Positions 1 through 6,638 of a stretch of 31,198 nt of DNA are shown here, piece after piece. How positions within the stretch are numbered: the stretch's first letter is position 1; each line of letters begins with the position of its first letter. Position numbers and translations under genes: made by a program. The notes beneath the pieces are model-generated. The model searched no databases. It was not told where the DNA came from and worked only from the letters and a program-made list of their open reading frames with translations. The DNA is taken from contig DILC01000016.1 of NCBI GenBank assembly GCA_002424865.1, forward strand, positions 4,259 through 35,456, written 5' to 3'. The stretch is from Rhodocyclaceae bacterium UBA5602 (GTDB lineage: Bacteria; Pseudomonadota; Gammaproteobacteria; Burkholderiales; Rhodocyclaceae).

Positions 1-554
1 GCGGTATGGGTGAAGGCTTTTTTGGCCAGCGCAAAGCGCGTGGGATAGCTGACTTCACCCGTGGCTTTGATTTCCGCCAGCACGGGGGTGTAGTCGGCCG
101 GGTCGGTAATGATGCCTACGCCGCCCGCTGCATTGCCGTGATTTTTGGCCGCGGCGCGCACCATGGCGGGGCCGCCAATGTCGATGTTCTCGATCGCCTC
201 GTCGAGCGTCACGTCGGGCTTGGCCACGGCCTCGCGAAAGGGGTAGAGGTTCACCACCACCAGGTCAATCGGCGCAATGCCGTGCGCTTTCATGGTCGCC
301 AGGTGCGCGGGCAGGTCGCGCCGCCCGAGAATGCCGCCGTGCACCTTGGGGTGCAGGGTTTTCACGCGGCCATCGAGCATTTCAGGAAAACCGGTGTAAT
401 CGGCGACATCCGTCACGGCCAGCCCCGCATCGCGCAACAGTTTGGCCGTGCCCCCCGTGGAGAGCAGCGAGACGCCAAGTTGCGCAAGGCCCCGGGCAAA
501 TTCGACAACGCCTGTTTTATCGGAAACGCTGATGAGCGCTTGAGTGACTTTCAT
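1..554 (-). CDS. purH: PurH (AICAR transformylase / IMP cyclohydrolase), N-terminal part, runs off the window
   Basis: Bifunctional enzyme of the last two steps of de novo purine synthesis. Only the first 184 codons are present; the gene continues beyond base 1. The minus-strand translation from the ATG at 554 begins MKVTQALISVSDKTGVVEF and contains LLSTGGTAK and DGRVKTLHPKVHGGIL, which are hallmarks of the N-terminal MGS-like IMP cyclohydrolase domain. The start is supported by a GAGG element about 6 bases upstream. It lies 42 bp downstream of fis, in the order dusB-fis-purH familiar from betaproteobacteria, and is probably cotranscribed. No frameshift or stop is seen in the visible part. 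The C-terminal transformylase domain cannot be assessed here. Confidence 0.95.
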   Translation of the reverse strand, partial: MKVTQALISVSDKTGVVEFARGLAQLGVSLLSTGGTAKLLRDAGLAVTDVADYTGFPEMLDGRVKTLHPKVHGGILGRRDLPAHLATMKAHGIAPIDLVVVNLYPFREAVAKPDVTLDEAIENIDIGGPAMVRAAAKNHGNAAGGVGIITDPADYTPVLAEIKATGEVSYPTRFALAKKAFTHT

Positions 555-596
555 TAAAACCTCAACGGTGAATGGCTAAAAAATGGAAAACAAGGA

Positions 597-827
597 TTAC
601 AGCAGATCATGGTCTTGCAGCATGCGGCGCAAGGTGCCGCGGCTGATGCCGAGGATTTCTGCCGCCACGGTCTGGTTGCCGGCGGCTTGCGCCATGACAA
701 CTTCAAGCAGCGGTTTTTCCACGGTTTTGAGCAGCATGGCATACAGCGCGTGCGGGGTTTGGCCGTCCAGATGGGCAAAATACTGTTTGAGATTGCGGCG
801 CACGCATTCACTGATTTCGCTGCTCAT
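597..827 (-). CDS. fis: Fis-family nucleoid-associated DNA-binding protein
   Basis: Small nucleoid protein that bends DNA and modulates transcription and site-specific recombination. It has 76 residues, slightly shorter than the 98 of E. coli Fis and typical of betaproteobacterial forms. The C-terminal helix-turn-helix is clear at residues 51-70 (NQTVAAEILGISRGTLRRML). The start overlaps the dusB stop by four bases (ATGA, 824-827), indicating translational coupling, and purH follows 42 bp later. The dusB-fis operon is a known arrangement in gammaproteobacteria, where Fis autoregulates it; whether that holds here is inference. Confidence 0.93.
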   Translation of the reverse strand: MSSEISECVRRNLKQYFAHLDGQTPHALYAMLLKTVEKPLLEVVMAQAAGNQTVAAEILGISRGTLRRMLQDHDLL

Positions 828-1846
828 GCGGCTTTATCCTCTGGCTGTTGTTCATTGAGTTGCAAGCGCTCATTGGCGGCCGCTTGCGCATAAAAGAATT
901 CATCCGCCGCGGCGAGTTGCGCCACAGGGTCAGGTATCTGGTTCATGGCATGGCGAAAGTTGGCTGACCCGGCAATGCCTTTGGTATACCAGCTGATATG
1001 TTTGCGGGCGATTTTGACACCTGTTTCTTCGCCATAAAAATCGTATAAGTCAGCCAGATGGCGGCGCAACACGGTGTGAATCTCCGTCACGCGCGGCGGC
1101 GGCAGCAGCTCGCCTGTTGCCAGGTAATGGGCGATTTCCCTGAAAATCCACGGACGGCCTTGGGCCGCGCGGCCTATCATCAAGCCATCGGCGCCGGTTG
1201 CATCCAGCACCTGTTTCGCTTTTTGCGGCGAGGTGATGTCGCCATTGGCAATCACCGGAATGTTGACCCGTGATTTAACCAGGGCAATGGTGTCGTATTC
1301 CGCTTCGCCCATGTATTGGTCCGCCCGCGTGCGGCCGTGGATGGCGACCGCGCGTATGCCGGATTGTTCGGCGATGCCGGCAATGGCGGGGGCGTTTTTG
1401 TTCTCGCGGTTCCAGCCGGTGCGGAACTTTAACGTGACGGGCGTATCAGGCACGGCCGCGACCACGGCTGCAAGGATTTTGGCGACTAGCATTTCGTTTT
1501 GCATGAGGGCTGAGCCCGCCATGACATTGCACACTTTTTTCGCCGGGCAGCCCATGTTGATGTCGATAATCTGCGCGCCATGATCCACATTGTATTTGGC
1601 GGCTTCGGCCATCATGGCAGGATCCGCTCCGGCAATCTGCACCGAGATGGGGTTTGCCTCGCCCGTGTGGTTCGCCCGCCGCAGGGTTTTTGCGCTGCCG
1701 TACAGCAGCGAGTTGGAGGTCACCATTTCCGACACCGCAAACCCGGCGCCGAACCGCTTGCACAGCTGGCGAAACGGCCTGTCCGTCACGCCGGCCATGG
1801 GGGCGACAAACAGGTTGTTGCTCAAATGAAAGCCGAGGAAATCCAT
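824..1846 (-). CDS. dusB: tRNA-dihydrouridine synthase DusB
   Basis: FMN-dependent enzyme that reduces specific uridines of tRNA to dihydrouridine. It has 340 residues. Family signatures are APMAGVTDRPFR near residue 15, DINMGCPAKKVC with the catalytic Cys at residue 100, and an FMN-phosphate binding region containing NGDIT and GRAAQGRPW. I chose the ATG at 1846 because it gives the usual N-terminus (MDFLGFHL before the APMAGVTDRPF motif). An in-frame TTG at 1882 would add 12 unconserved residues. No strong ribosome binding site is visible at either start. It overlaps fis by four bases and is first in a dusB-fis-purH transcription unit, 171 bp after the ubiH stop. Confidence 0.94.
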   Translation of the reverse strand: MDFLGFHLSNNLFVAPMAGVTDRPFRQLCKRFGAGFAVSEMVTSNSLLYGSAKTLRRANHTGEANPISVQIAGADPAMMAEAAKYNVDHGAQIIDINMGCPAKKVCNVMAGSALMQNEMLVAKILAAVVAAVPDTPVTLKFRTGWNRENKNAPAIAGIAEQSGIRAVAIHGRTRADQYMGEAEYDTIALVKSRVNIPVIANGDITSPQKAKQVLDATGADGLMIGRAAQGRPWIFREIAHYLATGELLPPPRVTEIHTVLRRHLADLYDFYGEETGVKIARKHISWYTKGIAGSANFRHAMNQIPDPVAQLAAADEFFYAQAAANERLQLNEQQPEDKAA

Positions 1847-1892
1847 GGTTCGATGGGTTGTCAGTGCGCAGGGGTATTGCAACGGGGTGCGG

Positions 1893-1898
1893 ATTCTA
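1893..1898 (-). promoter_or_regulatory. Candidate -10 box for dusB-fis-purH
   Basis: On the minus strand the sequence TAGAAT lies about 45 bases upstream of the dusB ATG and matches five of six bases of the sigma-70 -10 consensus. The best -35 at 17-base spacing is TTCAAT, which is weak. A TTGACC also lies upstream but only 9 bases away, too close to pair with it. This is a plausible but unproven start of the dusB unit. Confidence 0.3.
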
Positions 1899-1946
1899 GC
1901 GCAAAGCGGTCAAAAATTGAACAGCAGGCGGGCAGGGCGCGGGGGG

Positions 1947-1960
1947 GCGGCAATTGCCGC
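1947..1960. promoter_or_regulatory. Perfect 14-bp palindrome between ubiH and dusB
   Basis: GCGGCAATTGCCGC is a perfect palindrome in the 171-bp spacer between the ubiH stop and the dusB start, upstream of the putative dusB -10 box. It has no T-run after it on the minus strand, so it does not look like a simple intrinsic terminator. It could be an operator; no protein can be named. Confidence 0.3.
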
Positions 1961-2017
1961 GTGCTGTGTGGGTTTCAGGCGAAATGATTGGGGTTCTTGG
2001 ATGCCGGATTCGCGGCT

Positions 2018-3295
2018 TTACCAGGCGCGTGCGCCATACATCATGCGGCGGGCGACAAAACGCTGCAAGCCGGGGAGCAAATCCAGCGCCAGCAGCCCCG
2101 CGCCGCGTGAGTGCCGCATGATGGGCGAGGCGGAAGAAAAAATGCTGATCAAGCCATGCGTAAAACCCATGGCGCCATGCCGGTCGAGCGCACGCCGCCT
2201 GGCGTAAGCGGCAAGGAGATCAGCGCTGCCGGGGTCCGCCGCGTGCTGGAGCGTGCGGGCCAGTTCCCACACGTCACGCAGCGCCAGATTAAATCCTTGT
2301 CCGGCCACGGGGTGCAGTGTTTGTGCCGCATTGCCCAGCCACACCTGGCGCCCGCCGGCGGTGGTTTGGCGATAGCGCAGCCCCAAGGCGAAACTGTCGC
2401 GCGGGGTGGCGGACACAAAGCGGTGGCGCGTGCCAAAGCGCGCTTGCAGCAACGCCAGAAACTCGGCATCGGGCAGCGCGGCAATGCGCTCAGCGTCCGC
2501 AGCAGGGCAGGTGAGCACCACGGCGTAAGCTTTGCCTGAGGAGAGGCCTAACGGCAACAAGGCCACCGGGCCTTGCTCGGTAAAGCGCTCCCACGCCATG
2601 TGGTGGTGCGGCGCGATGGTGTGTACCTGGCAGATGATGGCGTGCTGGGCGTAATCGTGGGCCTTTATTCCAGGCTGGGTTCCAGGCCGGGTTTTGGCAT
2701 GCGTTTGCGGCGCCCTGATTGGTTTGCTGGATGGTTCAGGGGTGTTCCCGGCGTTCACCACGCCTTCGGCCCAGGCGGTGAGCGCGTAAGGCTGATGGGG
2801 CGCGGTGCCTTCCACTGGCGCCGTCCCGCGGGCGCCGACTATTCCTGGGTGGTCGCCAGGGCGGTCGCCGCGGGGGGAAAACGTTTGTTCAAAATAGGCA
2901 ATGCCCGCTGCGCGGACTGCGGCATCCAGCGTGTTGATCAAATCGCGGGCAGGCAACACATGGCCGAGCGCGGGTACCTTCATCTCGCTGGCATGCAGCA
3001 GCGTGCGCCCCAGGCCGCCCTGATGCGAGATATGGATGCGGCCAATCGCCGTGGCCGCAGCCGCTGGCCAGGCGTTTAGCCACTCAAGGATTTGCCGCGA
3101 GCCGTCAGAGAGCGCCAGCACGCGCGTGTCCTGGGCTACTTCCTGGCGCGTGCGCGCCTCAAAAATCTCGGCGGCAATGCCGTGCGCGTGTAGCGCCAGG
3201 GCCAGCGCCATGCCGGTCGGGCCGCCGCCGATAATCGCGACTTTGGGCGTGTGGATATTCAGGCTGGCTTGGCTGGAGGGCAGGTTGGGTATCAC
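2018..3295 (-). CDS. ubiH: UbiH-like FAD-dependent hydroxylase of ubiquinone biosynthesis
   Basis: Aromatic-ring monooxygenase of the UbiH/UbiF/VisC family, expected to hydroxylate an octaprenyl-phenol intermediate of ubiquinone. It has 425 residues. The dinucleotide-binding motif is at residues 18-30 (KVAIIGGGPTGMA). The FAD ribose motif GNAAQTLHPVAGQGFNL and the following ALRD near residue 350 are closest to UbiH within the family. The middle segment, residues about 140-212, is odd: it is rich in Pro, Thr, Ala and Gly, the usual ADG signature appears as AEG (residues 176-178), and it carries a degenerate copy of the interspersed repeat (2819-2844), read as V-G-A-R-G-T-A-P from V153. The frame is open throughout. 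It lies 35 bp after pepP. The exact ring position hydroxylated cannot be decided from sequence alone. Confidence 0.88.
   Translation of the reverse strand: MIPNLPSSQASLNIHTPKVAIIGGGPTGMALALALHAHGIAAEIFEARTRQEVAQDTRVLALSDGSRQILEWLNAWPAAAATAIGRIHISHQGGLGRTLLHASEMKVPALGHVLPARDLINTLDAAVRAAGIAYFEQTFSPRGDRPGDHPGIVGARGTAPVEGTAPHQPYALTAWAEGVVNAGNTPEPSSKPIRAPQTHAKTRPGTQPGIKAHDYAQHAIICQVHTIAPHHHMAWERFTEQGPVALLPLGLSSGKAYAVVLTCPAADAERIAALPDAEFLALLQARFGTRHRFVSATPRDSFALGLRYRQTTAGGRQVWLGNAAQTLHPVAGQGFNLALRDVWELARTLQHAADPGSADLLAAYARRRALDRHGAMGFTHGLISIFSSASPIMRHSRGAGLLALDLLPGLQRFVARRMMYGARAW
2819..2844 (-). repeat. Interspersed 26-bp repeat, degenerate copy in ubiH
   Basis: Minus-strand copy reading GTCGGCGCCCGC, GGG, ACGGCG, with two mismatches in the 12-base block and none in the terminal ACGGCG. 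The A-run is degraded to GAATA. It is in sense orientation inside ubiH and is translated in the same frame as the copies in rsmA and ubiB. Being the most divergent copy, it is the least certain. Confidence 0.5.
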
Positions 3296-3330
3296 GGTCC
3301 GGTTATCTCAGTGATTGCGGCGCTTGCGGA

Positions 3331-4686
3331 TCAATTTTTGCACATCAAGGCTTCAATGTCGGCGATGGTTTTGGGCACGCCCGCGGTGATGATCTCGCAG
3401 CCCGTTGTTGTCACCACCGCATCGTCTTCAATGCGCACGCCGATGTTCCAGAAGGCTTCGGGCACGTCCTTGTCCGGGCGAATGTAACAGCCGGGCTCTA
3501 TGGTCAAGACCATGCCGGGTTGCAATGTCGCCCATTGCTCACCTTGCCGGTATTCGCCCGCGTCATGCACGTCCTTGCCCAGCCAGTGGCTGGTGCGGTG
3601 CATGAAAAACTTTTTGTAACTCTCGTTGGCCAGCGCTTCGGCTACCGTGCCGGACAGGAGATTCAAGCCGATCAGCCCTTGCGCCAGCACACGCAAAGCC
3701 GCCTCGTGGGGGGCCAGAAAGCTCACCCCGGGCTTGACTGCGGCAATGGCCGCCAGCTGGGCATCCAGCACCAGCTGGTAAATGGCCGCTTGCGCGGGAG
3801 AAAAGCGGCCATTGACGGGAAATGTGCGGGTGATGTCAGCGGCATAGCCGTCGAGTTCCCCTGCGGCGTCAATCAGCAATAAATCGCCGTCGTTCAAGCG
3901 CTGGTCGTTGCCCACATAATGCAGCACCGTGGCGTTCGCGCCGCCCGCTACGATCGAGGGGTAGGCGGGCGCTTCACAGCCGTGGCGGCGGAAGGTATGC
4001 AGGAGCTCCGCTTCCACTTCAAATTCATGCTGTCCCGGTTGGGTAAAGCGCATGGCGCGGCAATGCGCTTGGGCGGCAATCTCGCCCGCGCGGCGCATGG
4101 TGGCGAGCTCATGTTCGTCCTTGATCAGGCGCATGGCATCGAGCGTTACGTGGACATCGCGTATCTCGGCCGGTGCGCGCTTGCCGCTGCGGCCTTGGCT
4201 GCGCACGGTATTGAGCGCCGCGGTGATGCGCGCATCCCATGCGGCATCGTGGCCCAGCGAATACCACAGCGCGGGTTGGTCGGCCAACTGCTCGGCGAAC
4301 TGTTGATCGAATGCAGTGATGGGATAGGCGGCATCAAAGGCAAAGTTCTCCTTGGCCAATTCGGGCCCATGGCGGAAGCCATCCCAGATTTCGCGTTCAG
4401 GATGTTTTTCGCGGCAAAACAAAATGCTTTGCGCAGCCTGGGTGGCGGAATTTGGGGGGGGCGCAATGATGAGCAACACCGCTTCGGGTTCGTTAAAGCC
4501 GGTGAGGTATTGGAAATAGCTGTCCGCGCGAAAGGGAAACAGGGTGTCGCGATTGCGCGGGCGCTCCGCTGCCGTGGGAATGACGGCGATGCCGCCGCCT
4601 GCGGCCTGCATGCGCTGTATCAGGGAAAGTCGGCGCTGGCGGTACGGCGCGCAAGACATCGTTTGCTGGGGGGTGGGGTTATCCAT
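3331..4686 (-). CDS. pepP: Xaa-Pro aminopeptidase (aminopeptidase P)
   Basis: Dimetal pita-bread peptidase that removes an N-terminal residue preceding proline. It has 451 residues, matching bacterial PepP (about 440). The N-terminal AMP_N domain includes YLTGFNEPEAVLL (60-72). The metal ligands can be placed at D273, D284, H367, E397 and E420, in LIDAAGE, AADITRTFP, SHWLG, TIEPGC and RIEDD. The gene starts 8 bp after the murU stop and ends 35 bp before ubiH, so the minus-strand genes amgK, murU, pepP and ubiH are probably cotranscribed. A near-perfect copy of the interspersed repeat lies antisense across codons 13-21 (4624-4649); in pepP frame it encodes PYRQRRLS, which fits the helix normally found there. 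Confidence 0.94.
   Translation of the reverse strand: MDNPTPQQTMSCAPYRQRRLSLIQRMQAAGGGIAVIPTAAERPRNRDTLFPFRADSYFQYLTGFNEPEAVLLIIAPPPNSATQAAQSILFCREKHPEREIWDGFRHGPELAKENFAFDAAYPITAFDQQFAEQLADQPALWYSLGHDAAWDARITAALNTVRSQGRSGKRAPAEIRDVHVTLDAMRLIKDEHELATMRRAGEIAAQAHCRAMRFTQPGQHEFEVEAELLHTFRRHGCEAPAYPSIVAGGANATVLHYVGNDQRLNDGDLLLIDAAGELDGYAADITRTFPVNGRFSPAQAAIYQLVLDAQLAAIAAVKPGVSFLAPHEAALRVLAQGLIGLNLLSGTVAEALANESYKKFFMHRTSHWLGKDVHDAGEYRQGEQWATLQPGMVLTIEPGCYIRPDKDVPEAFWNIGVRIEDDAVVTTTGCEIITAGVPKTIADIEALMCKN
4624..4649 (+). repeat. Interspersed 26-bp repeat, copy antisense in pepP
   Basis: Plus-strand copy with GTCGGCGCTGGC and ACGGCG perfect, variable triplet GGT, and three of five A's. It overlaps the 5' part of pepP, which is on the minus strand, so this is the only copy in antisense orientation to its host gene. 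Confidence 0.72.
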
Positions 4687-4694
4687 GGTGGTGA

Positions 4695-5393
4695 TTATGT
4701 CTCAGAATGCCCGCTGAGCTGGGTATTCAGCTCGGCCAGCCGTTCAGGCGTGCCAACGTCTGTCCAGCGCCCGGAATGCCGCTCGCCGGCAACCCGATGG
4801 GCGGTAGCGGCCGCGCGTAATAGCGGCGCGAGCTTGGCGGGCTGGCCGCGAGCGATGGTGTCAAAGAATTCAGGGCGGTAAATGCCAATGCCTGAGAAAG
4901 TAAGCCGGTTATCTGCGCCATCAGGCAAGACCCGGCGGTTGGCCAGCGCAAAATCACCTTGTGGATGATGCGCGGGGTTATTGACCAGCACCAAATACGC
5001 AAGATCATTGTGCGCCAAATCGCTGGCAAATAAACCCTTGGCGCGGGCGACATCCCAGTCGCAAAAAATATCCCCATTGATGACGAGAAAGGGCGCGTCA
5101 CCCAATAAGGGCAGTGCGTTGGCAATGCCGCCCGCCGTTTCCAGCGCGCCGACAGGTTCCGGCGAGTAGCGAATCTTGAGGCGCCAGCGCGCCCCATCGC
5201 CTAGCGCGGCTTCGATCTGCGCGCCTAAATGGGCGTGGTTGATCACGATGTCACGAAACCCGGCCATCGCCAGCCGCTGCAAATGCCATACGATGAGCGG
5301 CTGGCTGCCCACGTGCAGCAAGGGCTTGGGGCAAGTGTCGGTCAGGGGGCGCATGCGCTCGCCCCGCCCGGCGGCGAGGATCATGGCTTTCAT
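4695..5393 (-). CDS. murU: N-acetylmuramate-1-phosphate uridylyltransferase MurU
   Basis: Nucleotidyltransferase that makes UDP-MurNAc from MurNAc-1-phosphate in the anhydro-MurNAc recycling route described in Pseudomonas, which bypasses de novo UDP-MurNAc synthesis and its fosfomycin-sensitive MurA step. It has 232 residues. The pyrophosphorylase signature LAAGRGERMRPLT is at residues 6-18, the following PKPLL lysine is K23, and the metal/sugar motif NGD is at 106-108. The ATG at 5393 puts the signature at the N-terminus and overlaps the amgK stop by one base (TGATG). A longer reading frame back to 5600 only overlaps amgK. Adjacency to amgK is the main reason for MurU rather than a generic sugar nucleotidyltransferase. 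Confidence 0.9.
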   Translation of the reverse strand: MKAMILAAGRGERMRPLTDTCPKPLLHVGSQPLIVWHLQRLAMAGFRDIVINHAHLGAQIEAALGDGARWRLKIRYSPEPVGALETAGGIANALPLLGDAPFLVINGDIFCDWDVARAKGLFASDLAHNDLAYLVLVNNPAHHPQGDFALANRRVLPDGADNRLTFSGIGIYRPEFFDTIARGQPAKLAPLLRAAATAHRVAGERHSGRWTDVGTPERLAELNTQLSGHSET

Positions 5394-6394
5394 CAAAAGG
5401 TATAGCCTGCTTCTTTCGTCTGGCCTTGCGCCTGGTCCAGCAGCGCGAGGATGGGTTTGAATCCGGCGTAGCGCGCGCAGGTTTGGCGCACGTAGTGTTC
5501 GACCAGCGGCAGGTCTTTCAAGTAGCCCTCCTTGCCATCGCGGTGATGCAGACGGGCGAAAATGCCCAGCACTTTCAAGTGGCGCTGCAAACCCATCCAT
5601 TCATACTGGCGATGGAATTCGCCAAAATCGGCGGCAACCGGCAGCCCGGCTTGTCTGGCCATGTCCCAGTAGCGCACCAGATAGTCGAGCGCGGTTTCTT
5701 CATCCCACTGGATGTAGGCATCTTTTAACAGCGAGACGATGTCATAGCTCAGCGGGCCATAAACCGCGTCCTGGAAATCAATGATGCCGGGGTTGGCGCC
5801 GGTCGCCAGGTGCATCAAGTTGCGCGAGTGGTAATCGCGGTGCACAAATACTTTTGGCTCGGCCAAGTTCATCGCCAGAAGGCGTTCGAATACGGTGTCC
5901 AATTCCGCGCGTTGCGCGCCGGTCAGCGTGATTTGATGGTGCTGCGCCAGGTACCAGTCGGGGAACAAATCCAGTTCCCTTTTGAGGAGCGCGTGGTCAT
6001 ATTCTGGCAACACCCCAGGGCGGCTGGCCAGCTGGATGCGCACCAGCGCGGCGAGCGCATCCTGGTAGAGCGCGGTGGCGTTGTCTTGATTGAGCACGGA
6101 CAGATAAGTGGCATTGCCCAAGTCGGATAGCAGCAAAAAGCCGTTGGTCAAGTCTTGCGCCATCACCGCAGGCACATGCGCACTTGCTGCGTGAAAGAGT
6201 TGTTGCACGCGCAGCCAGGGGCGGCAATCTTCAAGTTCTGGCGGGGCATCCATGACAATCGCTGTACTGCCGTCAGCCCAGGCTGCACGAAAGTAGCGCC
6301 GGAAGCTCGCGTCGGCCGAGGCGGGGGTCAGGGAAAAGGGACGGTCTGGCCATAAGGCGGCGAGCCATTGGGTGATGCGTTGCTGACGGTTCAT
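5393..6394 (-). CDS. amgK: AmgK, anomeric MurNAc/GlcNAc kinase
   Basis: Aminoglycoside-phosphotransferase-fold kinase that phosphorylates the anomeric carbon of N-acetylmuramate (and GlcNAc) to feed MurU. It has 333 residues. The catalytic loop is HRDYHSRN at 185-192 (catalytic Asp187) and the metal-binding DFQDA is at 206-210. It is first in the minus-strand unit, one base overlapping murU, and divergent from lptD; the same amgK-murU/lptD neighbourhood is known from Pseudomonas. No clear ribosome binding site precedes the ATG. Instead an 11-base direct repeat (ATAAATGAAAG at 6393-6403 and 6408-6418) spans the start region. Confidence 0.9.
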   Translation of the reverse strand: MNRQQRITQWLAALWPDRPFSLTPASADASFRRYFRAAWADGSTAIVMDAPPELEDCRPWLRVQQLFHAASAHVPAVMAQDLTNGFLLLSDLGNATYLSVLNQDNATALYQDALAALVRIQLASRPGVLPEYDHALLKRELDLFPDWYLAQHHQITLTGAQRAELDTVFERLLAMNLAEPKVFVHRDYHSRNLMHLATGANPGIIDFQDAVYGPLSYDIVSLLKDAYIQWDEETALDYLVRYWDMARQAGLPVAADFGEFHRQYEWMGLQRHLKVLGIFARLHHRDGKEGYLKDLPLVEHYVRQTCARYAGFKPILALLDQAQGQTKEAGYTF

Positions 6395-6558
6395 AAATGA
6401 AAGCTGGATAAATGAAAGAGAGGTCCGTTGCGAAGTCCGGTGTCATGCAGATTGGGACGCCTGGGGAAAATTCGGGGGGTGGCCACCAGGGACATGGGCA
6501 AGCATGGCCTGGGTAGTGGGGAAATCCCTTTTTTGCGAAGGCTTCAGTCAAGGCGCAG

Positions 6559-6581
6559 TGTTAGAATCCAAAATTCTAGCA
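6559..6581. promoter_or_regulatory. Back-to-back extended -10 promoters forming one palindrome (amgK / lptD)
   Basis: On the plus strand TG-T-TAGAAT (6559-6567) is an extended -10 element for lptD. On the minus strand TG-C-TAGAAT (6581-6573) is an equivalent element for amgK. The two are separated by CCAAA and form an inverted repeat. Neither has a good -35 hexamer at 16-18 bases, as expected for extended -10 promoters. Predicted leaders are about 65 nt for lptD and about 170 nt for amgK. In this geometry two polymerases could not occupy both sites at once. Confidence 0.45.
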
Positions 6582-6638
6582 TCGGTCAGTCGTCGGTTTT
6601 TTTTGACCGCTTGTCCCACTTCCTGATAAACAAACGGC

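Noticed and set aside
3919..4881. A 320-codon plus-strand open frame opposite pepP and murU
   Set aside because: Antisense by-product of GC-rich codon usage; the opposite strand encodes clearly conserved enzymes.
5394..5600. Possible longer N-terminus of MurU
   Set aside because: It would lie wholly inside amgK and puts 69 unconserved residues before the nucleotide-binding signature.
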